Positions 17,845 to 24,121 of a stretch of DNA of 64,000 bases are shown here, one piece after another (the first letter of the stretch is position 1; every line of letters begins with the position of its first letter). The stretch comes from Limimonas halophila (GTDB lineage: Bacteria > Pseudomonadota > Alphaproteobacteria > Kiloniellales > Rhodovibrionaceae). Where the stretch lies: contig NZ_FNCE01000001.1 in NCBI RefSeq assembly GCF_900100655.1, forward strand, positions 248,001 to 312,000. Reading direction: 5' to 3'. Both the position numbers and the translations under genes were made by a program. The notes under the pieces are model-generated. The model was given only the letters and a program-made list of their open reading frames with translations, had not been told where the DNA came from and did not search any database.

Positions 17845-18633
17845 TCAGGGCCCGCTCGCGGTCGGCCAGCGCGCGCCGGGGTCGGCGGTGTCGAGCGCCC
17901 GGAGCACCGTCGCGGCGATCGCGGCGAAGTCGTCGACGCGCCGCGGCGCCACGACGGCGACGCCAAGGTGCGGCTCCTGGCCCACGCCCACGTGGTAGCC
18001 GTTGCGTCGCACGTGGGTCAGGCCCTGGCCGGCGGGGGCAACCGGAGTCCAGCAGTAGACGGTAATCATGAGCCCGTCCGGCCGCTCATAGGCCAGAACG
18101 CTGGCCGGTTGGCCGTGGGTGGGGAGAACGCGGGCGCCCGCAAAGGTGTAGCCGAGATCCGACAGGTCCGGCGGCATGATGCCGGTTCCGAACGCCTGAG
18201 CGCTCCAGGTCCAGAAGGCGTCCACGGCGTCGGCTCGGAAGTCGACACCCGGTCGGCCCACGCGCGCCAGGTGATGGTGCGCCGTGGTCGCCCGGTCGGC
18301 CAGCCCCGCGACACTCGCGCGCTGAGTCGAGGCCGTGACATCGGGCCAGGGGGCGCCCGCCAGCCACCAGACCGCCAGCAGGACGGCCGCCACAAGGCCC
18401 GCGGCCGGGATCAGCGCGCGTGCGACCCGGCCGCCCCGCAGCCGCCGCTGACCACCGCGGTCTGCTGGCCGGGCGAGCTCACGCAGGGCCGCATCCGTGC
18501 GCCGCAGCTCCTGAACGTGCTCGGCCAGATCCGGGTGGTCGCGCAGATGGGCGAGCACCGCCAGCAGGCGCGGGCCGCGCAGCCGCCCGTCGAGGAGATC
18601 CTGAAGCTCGTCGTCCGTCGGCGGTTCAGTCAT
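17845..18633 (-). CDS. membrane-bound anti-sigma factor
   Basis: A 262-residue protein with a cytoplasmic N-terminus that resembles anti-sigma domains (MTEPPTDDELQDLLDGRL, then HLRDHPDLAEHVQEL), one transmembrane helix at about residues 73-93 and a ~170-residue periplasmic sensor region. The classic His-X3-Cys-X2-Cys zinc motif is absent. It is divergent from the ECF sigma gene at 18902, the usual layout for a cognate pair, so it probably holds that sigma factor at the membrane until a signal arrives. The assignment rests on layout and context more than on close sequence similarity. Confidence 0.7.
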   Translation of the reverse strand: MTEPPTDDELQDLLDGRLRGPRLLAVLAHLRDHPDLAEHVQELRRTDAALRELARPADRGGQRRLRGGRVARALIPAAGLVAAVLLAVWWLAGAPWPDVTASTQRASVAGLADRATTAHHHLARVGRPGVDFRADAVDAFWTWSAQAFGTGIMPPDLSDLGYTFAGARVLPTHGQPASVLAYERPDGLMITVYCWTPVAPAGQGLTHVRRNGYHVGVGQEPHLGVAVVAPRRVDDFAAIAATVLRALDTADPGARWPTASGP

Positions 18634-18901
18634 GGCGCACCGACCTTCGGTTCGCGCTGGGGGTGGCGCCGCCCCGATGCACGTGCAGGAGGCGCGGTTC
18701 CAATGAAGGTGTCCCGTCGGGTCATTCTTCCAATGGAGAAAGTCGTTTCACCGTTCTTTGTCTTTAAAAAGAACACGAAAGCACTGTTCATCGTGTCGTG
18801 ACATTTGCGTGGCCGGTTCTTTCGCGGGATGAAATTTTCTCCGCTATTTCGCATGTCCGTTCCTGACGGCTGGTCGCCGGCTCGACCAAAGGAGCGTCGC
18901 C
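18634..18901. other. divergent sigma/anti-sigma intergenic region
   Basis: This 268-base region is AT-richer than its surroundings, especially 18720-18860, and must hold both promoters. A weak GAAC-type site (AGAAC at 18770-18774, CGTG at 18792-18795, 17-base spacer) points toward the sigma gene but departs from consensus in both boxes. No site on the minus strand meets the pattern. Autoregulation is therefore possible but not shown. Confidence 0.35.
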
Positions 18902-19435
18902 ATGCCTTTGAACAAGGATATGTTGGTTCCCGAAATCCCTCACCTCCGGCGTTACGCCCTCTCGCTCACCCGCGACCCGGCGCAGGCGGACGATCTGGTT
19001 CAGGATTGCCTGGCCCGGGCCATCGAAAAGCGCGCGCTCTTCCGCACCGGTACCAACCTGCGCGCCTGGATGTTCGCCATGCTGCGCAACCTCTTCCGCA
19101 ATTCGGTGCGCAGCAGCCAGCGCAAAGAGGCGGTGGTGGACGACGACGCCGCGACCCTGCGCTGGTGCCATGCCCCGCAGGACGGCTACACCGAGATGTG
19201 CGAGGTCGCTCGCGCCCTCGACACCCTGTCCGCGCCGCATCGCGAGATCCTCACCCTCGTCGTCGTCGAGGGCTGGTCCTACGAAGAAGCCGGCGCCCGC
19301 CTGAACGTGCCGGTGGGGACCGTGCGCTCGCGCATCGCCCGGGCGCGCGGCGAGCTGACTCAGCGCCTGAAGACCTACGGGGCGCACGAGGCCGCCGCCA
19401 GCGGGCAGGTGGCGATGCCGCGCGGACCCGGCTGA
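18902..19435 (+). CDS. ECF-family RNA polymerase sigma factor, EcfG-like
   Basis: A 177-residue ECF sigma factor. Sigma-2 (about residues 8-75) includes EIPHLRRYALSLTRDPAQAD and GTNLRAWMFAMLRNLFRN; sigma-4 (about 105-160) includes LDTLSAPHREILTLVVVEG and VPVGTVRSRIARARGEL, which would contact the -35 box. These segments resemble the alphaproteobacterial general-stress factor EcfG. An AAAGGAG site precedes the ATG. A divergent membrane anti-sigma gene and seven GGAAC-N17-(T/C)GTT promoters lie within 5 kb, so it is the best local candidate to recognise them, although a canonical EcfG elsewhere in the genome could do so. Confidence 0.88.
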   Translation: MPLNKDMLVPEIPHLRRYALSLTRDPAQADDLVQDCLARAIEKRALFRTGTNLRAWMFAMLRNLFRNSVRSSQRKEAVVDDDAATLRWCHAPQDGYTEMCEVARALDTLSAPHREILTLVVVEGWSYEEAGARLNVPVGTVRSRIARARGELTQRLKTYGAHEAAASGQVAMPRGPG

Positions 19436-19461
19436 GCACGACCCGGCCGCCGCGCGGGTGC

Positions 19462-19487
19462 GGAACAAGGCGGCCCGCCGCGGTGTT
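19462..19487 (+). promoter_or_regulatory. EcfG-type promoter of the 19522 lipoprotein gene
   Basis: GGAAC at 19462-19466 and TGTT at 19484-19487, spacer exactly 17 bases. The lipoprotein start codon is 34 bases after the -10 box. The site lies just beyond the sigma gene stop codon, so the lipoprotein can be expressed separately from sigma. Confidence 0.65.
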
Positions 19488-19521
19488 CCTCCCGATGACG
19501 CGAACGCGACAGGAGGCAATC

Positions 19522-19671
19522 ATGAAGCGGCTCGGCGCCTTGGTATGCGTCGTCCTGATGACGGGTGCGCTCGTGTCGGCCTGCTCGACGCGCGAGGTGC
19601 TGTCGGGCGCGGCCGGCGCCGGCGCGGGCTACATCGTCGGCAAGGAAGTGCACGAGGACGACGACGACTGA
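19522..19671 (+). CDS. small lipoprotein with glycine-rich tail
   Basis: A 49-residue protein. The signal sequence MKRLGALVCVVLMTGALVSAC ends in the lipobox VSAC, so a lipidated Cys21 is expected. The mature part has a Gly/Ala-rich stretch (SGAAGAGAGYIVGKE), similar to glycine-zipper segments, and finishes HEDDDD. An AGGAGG site lies just before the ATG. It probably anchors in the outer or inner membrane as a stress-induced small lipoprotein. No named family is recognised with confidence. Confidence 0.75.
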   Translation: MKRLGALVCVVLMTGALVSACSTREVLSGAAGAGAGYIVGKEVHEDDDD

Positions 19672-19765
19672 CCCGGCCGGTCTCGGCGCGGTGACGCGCC
19701 GGACACGGCGGACGCGAGCAGCGGCCGGCGGTGCCCGGTGCGGGCGCCACCGGCCGCCGTTCCGT

Positions 19766-19903
19766 TCAATCCTCGGCTTCTTCCTCGAGCGCCTCGCCCG
19801 TGTTTTCGACATCCTGACCGAGCCCCTCGGACGTGTTGCACGCGCTCACGGCGCCGGCCGGCGCGGCGACGATCGTAAGAACGATCAGCGGCTTCGATCG
19901 CAT
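19766..19903 (-). CDS. entericidin-like small lipoprotein
   Basis: A 45-residue peptide with a lipoprotein signal (MRSKPLIVLTIVAAPAGAVSAC) and a short mature part, CNTSEGLGQDVENTGEALEE, matching the entericidin A/B pattern of a Cys followed by GxGxDxxxxGxxL. Entericidins are small membrane lipoproteins linked to stationary phase and stress. GGGAGGAT precedes the ATG by about seven bases. The longer open frame to 20122 is not the gene. Its own GGAAC-N17-TGTT promoter lies 38 bases upstream. Confidence 0.85.
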   Translation of the reverse strand: MRSKPLIVLTIVAAPAGAVSACNTSEGLGQDVENTGEALEEEAED

Positions 19904-19941
19904 GGTCACATCCTCCCATCCGCAAACGGTCACCTGAATGC

Positions 19942-19967
19942 AACACCCGAGACCGGCCCCGAGTTCC
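19942..19967 (-). promoter_or_regulatory. EcfG-type promoter of the entericidin-like gene
   Basis: On the minus strand GGAAC (19967-19963) and TGTT (19945-19942) have a 17-base spacer; the start codon at 19903 follows 38 bases later. It is back to back with the promoter at 20024-20049. Confidence 0.65.
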
Positions 19968-20023
19968 CGCCGCCGGTTCGCAGCGGGCTCGCCGTGCGGC
20001 TGGCGGCGGCCCGTGCCGGCCGC

Positions 20024-20049
20024 GGAACAGCGGCCCGCGTGCGGGTGTT
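20024..20049 (+). promoter_or_regulatory. EcfG-type promoter of the YrhK-like gene
   Basis: GGAAC at 20024-20028 and TGTT at 20046-20049, spacer 17 bases, 36 bases before the ATG at 20086. With the site at 19942-19967 it makes a divergent promoter pair in a 182-base gap. Confidence 0.65.
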
Positions 20050-20085
20050 CCCTCCATCCAGCGACCGCGAGCGGCGGGGTTCGAG

Positions 20086-20388
20086 ATGGCATGGCGCACG
20101 GCCGACGTGATTGCGTTCGCATGCGCGCTGGCGGCGCGTCTGGCGGAACGCGCCGGGTGGCGGGCCTTCTGCACGTTCCTGCGGGAATACGAATGGATTC
20201 ACCGCGGGACCGGCATTCTGGGCCACCTCTGCTTTTTCGTGGGCTCGGTCTTCTTTCTGTGGGAGAGCCTGAAACTGGCCGGGGTGTGGCTCTTCATCGT
20301 CGGCGCGGGCGGCATGCTCGTCGACCGCGTGGGCTCGCTGATCGTGCACTTCGAGCGCCTGCATGAGCGCGGCGAGCCGCTCGTGTGA
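20086..20388 (+). CDS. YrhK-like small membrane protein
   Basis: A 100-residue protein. After an amphipathic N-terminus, residues ~40-85 hold two hydrophobic segments (TGILGHLCFFVGSVFFLWES and GVWLFIVGAGGMLVDRVG), the layout of the YrhK domain, a small membrane family of unknown function. The ribosome site is weak (GGGG about eight bases upstream). It has its own GGAAC-N17-TGTT promoter and ends nine bases before the convergent Pmp3-like gene. Confidence 0.75.
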   Translation: MAWRTADVIAFACALAARLAERAGWRAFCTFLREYEWIHRGTGILGHLCFFVGSVFFLWESLKLAGVWLFIVGAGGMLVDRVGSLIVHFERLHERGEPLV

Positions 20389-20397
20389 GCCCGCGCG

Positions 20398-20556
20398 TCA
20401 GCGGCTGGCGATCACCCAGACGGCATGCACAATGCCGGGAATGTAGCCCAGGATCGTGAGCAGGATGTTCAGCCAGAAGTGCGGGCCGATGCCGACCTGG
20501 AGGAACACCCCGACCGGTGGCAGCAGGATGGCGAGAATGATGCGGATGAGGTCCAT
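20398..20556 (-). CDS. Pmp3/YqaE-family membrane peptide
   Basis: A 52-residue hydrophobic peptide with two transmembrane helices, MDLIRIILAILLPPVGVFLQ and WLNILLTILGYIPGIVHAVW, the PF01679 (Pmp3/UPF0057) pattern with the conserved PPVGVF turn. Homologues are salt- and cold-induced peptides affecting membrane potential. The open frame runs on to 20610, but the family always begins at the MDLIRII-type start. A GGAAC-N17-TGTT site is 38 bases upstream. Confidence 0.92.
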   Translation of the reverse strand: MDLIRIILAILLPPVGVFLQVGIGPHFWLNILLTILGYIPGIVHAVWVIASR

Positions 20557-20593
20557 GGCGATGCTTTCCCGACACGCGTTCCCGTGAAGCACC

Positions 20594-20619
20594 AACACAC
20601 CGTCGGGCATGCGGGTTCC
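20594..20619 (-). promoter_or_regulatory. EcfG-type promoter of the Pmp3-like gene
   Basis: On the minus strand GGAAC (20619-20615) and TGTT (20597-20594) have a 17-base spacer. The start codon at 20556 is 38 bases downstream. A plus-strand copy of the motif lies 23 bases away at 20642-20667. Confidence 0.65.
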
Positions 20620-20641
20620 CCCGGATGCGCGCGTGGCGCAG

Positions 20642-20667
20642 GGAACACGCCTGCCGTCCCAACTGTT
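20642..20667 (+). promoter_or_regulatory. EcfG-type promoter facing the Cys-rich peptide gene
   Basis: GGAAC at 20642-20646 and TGTT at 20664-20667, spacer 17 bases. The first convincing start codon downstream is at 20831, leaving an untranslated leader of about 150 bases. The leader has no ORF I would call; a small RNA in this stretch is possible. Confidence 0.6.
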
Positions 20668-20830
20668 AATATCACGAGATCATTCAGCGACCTCCGTCGC
20701 AAACCCGCGCGACGCCCGGGCCTCGCGGCGGTCAGGTGTGCAGGGGCGGCGAATGGGGGCCACCTCAGTTGCTATCGCGCCGAGTACCCGGCGCACGTGG
20801 CCACTTGAAACGCGCGGAGGCGCGAACCGC

Positions 20831-21061
20831 ATGACGGACGGATCCGCCCGAGCCATGGGACCGACCTTTACGTGCGCCAAGCTCCTGAGTTTGTCGGAAG
20901 ATGTGCGCGAAATGGTGCGCGAGGCCTGCCCGTGCTGCTGCGGCTTGGGGGCGAACTGCATGGTCGAGATCATGCAAGGCTGTTCCGCCCCCTTGCTCCG
21001 CGACGGAGATGACGGGGAAGGTGGAAACGGGCCATCCTCGACCGGGGGCCGCAGCCATTGA
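20831..21061 (+). CDS. small Cys-rich protein of unknown function
   Basis: A 76-residue ORF with a GGAGG site 10 bases before its ATG. The centre reads LSLSEDVREMVREACPCCCG, then LGANCMVEIMQGCSAP, giving five Cys within about 20 residues, which suggests metal or iron-sulfur binding or redox chemistry. The C-terminus is Gly/Ser-rich. No family is recognised. A GGAAC-N17-TGTT promoter lies upstream and the secreted-protein gene starts 31 bases after its stop, so the two may form a unit. An earlier in-frame ATG at 20756 lacks a ribosome site. Confidence 0.5.
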   Translation: MTDGSARAMGPTFTCAKLLSLSEDVREMVREACPCCCGLGANCMVEIMQGCSAPLLRDGDDGEGGNGPSSTGGRSH

Positions 21062-21092
21062 GCACGGCCGACGTGGCCACGAAGGGGGAGCC

Positions 21093-21479
21093 ATGCCCGT
21101 TTCGCGCCTCCATCGCCTGCTGCTGGCGAGCACCGTCGCGGCGATCACCGTGGCAACCGCCGGCCCGGCCGTCGCGGGTGAGGCCGACGTGGTGAACGCG
21201 GCGGCCGAACAGCGCGGCGACGGCACCTGGCGTTTTTCCGCGACCGTCCGCCACGCCGACGCGGGGTGGGACCACTACGCCGACCGGTGGCAGGTGCTGG
21301 CGCCCGACGGCACGGTGCTGGCCACGCGCACGCTGCATCATCCCCACACCAACGAGCAGCCCTTCACGCGCTCGCTGTCCGGCGTGGAGATCCCGGAGGG
21401 CGTCGACACCGTCACCATCCGGGCGCGCGACAGCGTCCACGGCCACGGCGGCGAGACCGTGACCGTGGAGCTTCGCTAG
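21093..21479 (+). CDS. exported protein of unknown function
   Basis: A 128-residue protein with a signal peptide (residues 1-29, ending GPAVAG). The mature part reads as one beta-sandwich-like domain with FSATVRHADAGWDHYADRWQ and TVTIRARDSVHGHGGETVTV; His and Trp are frequent. I remember similar periplasmic proteins in alphaproteobacteria without a known role. A GGGGGAG site precedes the ATG. It lies downstream of the Cys-rich peptide gene and converges with the alcohol dehydrogenase gene 13 bases further on. Confidence 0.7.
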   Translation: MPVSRLHRLLLASTVAAITVATAGPAVAGEADVVNAAAEQRGDGTWRFSATVRHADAGWDHYADRWQVLAPDGTVLATRTLHHPHTNEQPFTRSLSGVEIPEGVDTVTIRARDSVHGHGGETVTVELR

Positions 21480-21492
21480 GTCCACGGTCGGC

Positions 21493-22653
21493 TCAGGCCC
21501 AAACGCGGTCGTAGAGGTCCATGATTTCGGCTTTGCTGGGCTGGCGCGGATTGTTGCCGGGACTGCCGCTGGCGAGCGCCTGCTCCGCCATCGTCTCCTT
21601 CACGGCCTGGTAGCGCTCGGGGTCGATGCCGTAGCTCTTGGGCGTGGGCACCTCCAGGTCGCGGTTGAGCTGGCGCAGCGCCGCGATCAGGTCGTCGCAG
21701 GCCGTGGCGTCGTCGCTGTCGGGCGCGGTAACGCCCATCGTGCGGGCGCAGGTGGCGTAGCGTTCGGGCGCGGCCTCCACGGAAAACGCCGTGATCTCCG
21801 GCAGCAGCATGGCGTTCGACATGCCGTGCGGGACGTGGAAGAACGCCCCGATGGGCCGGCTCATGCCGTGGACGAGGCAGACCGAGGCGTTGGCGAACGC
21901 CATGCCGCCGTGCATCGCGCCCAGCATCATGGCCTCGCGCGCATCGTGGTCGTCGCCGTGGAAGCAGGCGCGGCGGATGTTGGCGGAAATCACCCGCATG
22001 GCGCTGAGCGCGAAGGTGTCTGTGTGCGGGTTGGCCTTGCGGCTGACGTAGGCCTCGATGCCGTGGGTCAGGCTGTCCAGCCCGGTGTCGGCGGTGAGGC
22101 GGAAGGGCTTCCCGAGCGTCAGGGTGTAGTCGACGATCGCCGCCGCGGGCACCGCGCTCAGGCCCATGATGAGCATTTTTTCGTCGGTCTCGACGTCGGT
22201 GATCACCGTGACCTTGGTGACTTCCGAGCCCGTGCCGGCGGTGGTCGGCACGGCGATCAAGGGCGGAACCTCGACGTCGGGCGCGGCCGGCACCTTCCAG
22301 TCGCGCATCTGGCCGCCGCCGCCCAGCAGGATCCCGATGGCCTTGGCGGTATCGAGCGAGCTGCCGCCGCCGAAGCCGATCATGCCGTCGTGGCCGCCGT
22401 CGCGGTAGGCGGCGACGCCCGCGTCCACGGCCGTCGTGGTGGGGTCGGGCACGACGCCGGTGAAGGTCCCGTAGCTGACCCCGGCGGCGTCCAGCGCGCC
22501 CGTCAGCCGTTCGAAAGCGGGGAGGCGGGCCATTTCCGGATCGGTGACGATCAACGGATGGCGCACGCCCGTCTTCGCCAGGGTGTCGCCGATCGTGTCG
22601 ATGGCGCCGCCGCCGAGCTGCAGGATGCGCGGGTGCATGAAGGTCGCGGTCAT
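21493..22653 (-). CDS. iron-containing alcohol dehydrogenase
   Basis: A 386-residue group III alcohol dehydrogenase. The NAD-binding loop is MIGFGGGSSLDTAKAIG. Metal ligands are the Asp and first His in DTGLDSLTHGIEAY and the two His in LVHGMSRPIGAFFHVPHG. It would interconvert an alcohol and an aldehyde or ketone. A paralogue lies directly upstream at 22806, but a strong terminator between them means this gene probably has its own promoter in 22654-22742. The open frame continuing upstream is a shadow. Confidence 0.9.
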   Translation of the reverse strand: MTATFMHPRILQLGGGAIDTIGDTLAKTGVRHPLIVTDPEMARLPAFERLTGALDAAGVSYGTFTGVVPDPTTTAVDAGVAAYRDGGHDGMIGFGGGSSLDTAKAIGILLGGGGQMRDWKVPAAPDVEVPPLIAVPTTAGTGSEVTKVTVITDVETDEKMLIMGLSAVPAAAIVDYTLTLGKPFRLTADTGLDSLTHGIEAYVSRKANPHTDTFALSAMRVISANIRRACFHGDDHDAREAMMLGAMHGGMAFANASVCLVHGMSRPIGAFFHVPHGMSNAMLLPEITAFSVEAAPERYATCARTMGVTAPDSDDATACDDLIAALRQLNRDLEVPTPKSYGIDPERYQAVKETMAEQALASGSPGNNPRQPSKAEIMDLYDRVWA

Positions 22654-22742
22654 GGTGTCTCCCCGTTCCGGCACCGGTTCCGGCAGCGAACACCATGCCC
22701 GTTCAAAACGCGTGAGGCCAACGCCCCCGCTCAGCCGCGCAT

Positions 22743-22775
22743 AAAAAGGGGCCTCCACCGGGATGGTGGAGGCCC
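22743..22775 (-). terminator. intrinsic terminator of the leftward operon
   Basis: Read on the minus strand, an 11-bp perfect stem GGGCCTCCACC/GGTGGAGGCCC (22775-22765/22759-22749) with a five-base loop is followed by CTTTTT. It ends transcripts of the 22806-30549 gene run before the second alcohol dehydrogenase gene. Confidence 0.9.
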
Positions 22776-22805
22776 GAGCGGGAGCGTCAGGACAGGCGGA
22801 GACCG

Positions 22806-23975
22806 TCAGGCGGGCATGCGGCCGGTGACCGCATGCTCCAGCAGGGAGCGCAGGCCCGCCTGCGTCAGCGGCGTGGGGTTGCCGCCCGCCGTCGGGTCGG
22901 CAACGCCGAGCGCCGCCATCTCGTCCAGGCGCCCGGTGTCGACACCGAGATCGCCCAGCGTCGCGGGCACGTCGAGCGTGCGCCGCAGCTCCATGATCCA
23001 CTGCTCGACGGCCTGGGCGGAGGCTTCGGGCAGTTCCAGGTAGCCGGCGAGGCGGGCCAGGCGGTCGCGCACGGCCTCGCGGTTGAAGGCGAGCACGTAG
23101 GGCATCACGACCGCGTTCGTCAGGCCGTGGTGGGTGTCGTACAGCGAGCCCACGGGGTGGCTGATGGCGTGGATCGCCCCCAGTCCGCGCTGGAAGGCGA
23201 CGCAGCCCATCATCGCGGCCGCCAGCATGTCGGCGCGGGCCTGGATGTCCTGGCCGTCGGTGTGGGCGCGCACCAGCGAGCGGTGGATGCGCCGCGCGCC
23301 CTCGACGGCGATGCCCTCGGCCATGGGGTGAAAGGTCGGGGCGCAGAAGGCTTCCAGGCAGTGCGCGAGGGCGTCCATGCCCGTGGCGGCCGTCACCCAC
23401 GGCGGCAGGCCGGTGGTCAGCTCGGGATCCGCGATCACCTGCTTGGGCAGGATCTCGGGGTGGAAGACGACGACCTTCCGGTCCACGGCGGCGACGTGGA
23501 TGACCGAGGCGCGGCCCACTTCCGAGCCGGTGCCAGCGGTCGTGGGGATGGCCACCGAGGGCAGGATGCCCTCGCGCGTCGCTTGTTTCCAGTTGTCGCC
23601 GATGTCCTCGAAGGTTTCCATCCCCAGCGTCTGCGCAGTCATGAAGGCGATGGCCTTGCCGGCGTCCATGGCGCTGCCGCCGCCGATGGCGACCACGCCG
23701 TCGTGGCCGCCGGCGCGCAGGGCCCGCACCCCGGCGTCGACGTTCTCGCTCGTGGGGTTGCCCTTCACGTCGGCGAAGATGTCGGCGCCCAGGCCGCTGC
23801 CGCGCAGGGTGTCCAGGGTGTCGCGGACGATGGCGTGGTCGGCCAGGCCGGCGTCCGTGATCACCAGGGGATTGGTCATGCCGGCGGTGCGGCAGGCCTC
23901 GGGCAGCTCCCGCCGGCGGCCGGGGCCGAAGCGGATGGTGGTGGGGAAGCTCCAGGTCGCGGTCAGCTCGCTCAT
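22806..23975 (-). CDS. iron-containing alcohol dehydrogenase
   Basis: A 389-residue group III alcohol dehydrogenase, with the coenzyme loop VAIGGGSAMDAGKAIAF and metal-binding segments GMDALAHCLEAFCA and AIHAISHPVGSLYDTHHG. It is only moderately like the neighbour at 21493, so the pair is not a recent duplication. It is the last gene of the leftward run. With the aldehyde dehydrogenase at 24119 it could oxidise an alcohol to an acid in two steps. Confidence 0.9.
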   Translation of the reverse strand: MSELTATWSFPTTIRFGPGRRRELPEACRTAGMTNPLVITDAGLADHAIVRDTLDTLRGSGLGADIFADVKGNPTSENVDAGVRALRAGGHDGVVAIGGGSAMDAGKAIAFMTAQTLGMETFEDIGDNWKQATREGILPSVAIPTTAGTGSEVGRASVIHVAAVDRKVVVFHPEILPKQVIADPELTTGLPPWVTAATGMDALAHCLEAFCAPTFHPMAEGIAVEGARRIHRSLVRAHTDGQDIQARADMLAAAMMGCVAFQRGLGAIHAISHPVGSLYDTHHGLTNAVVMPYVLAFNREAVRDRLARLAGYLELPEASAQAVEQWIMELRRTLDVPATLGDLGVDTGRLDEMAALGVADPTAGGNPTPLTQAGLRSLLEHAVTGRMPA

Positions 23976-24006
23976 CGGGGGTCGGGGCTCCTCGTCGCCG
24001 CGTGTG

Positions 24007-24121
24007 AGAGTGCGATGACACGACGCAGAGTCAGTCTACGAGCCTCATCGCACTCTATCTTTCTGGTTTGCGGGCATGATTGAGAGCCCGGACTGTTTCT
24101 GTCCGACCTCATCATGCCCTA
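24007..24121 (-). repeat. two-hairpin dispersed repeat, copy 1
   Basis: Inverted copy of the ~115-nt element also found at 44667, 49793 and 61681. Hairpin 1 has outer stem GGGCATGAT/ATCATGCCC (24072-24080/24111-24119) and inner stem GGAC/GTCC. Hairpin 2 is AGTGCGATGA/TCATCGCACT (24009-24018/24045-24054). The element starts with CTAG, whose TAG is the stop codon of the aldehyde dehydrogenase gene. Confidence 0.85.

Noticed and set aside
18770-18795. An eighth EcfG-type promoter, before the sigma gene
   Set aside because: AGAAC-N17-CGTG has the right spacing but mismatches in both boxes; it was noted only as weak.
21493-24021. A fused double alcohol dehydrogenase of 842 codons
   Set aside because: The upstream part is out of frame with the second dehydrogenase gene and a strong terminator (22743-22775) lies between them.
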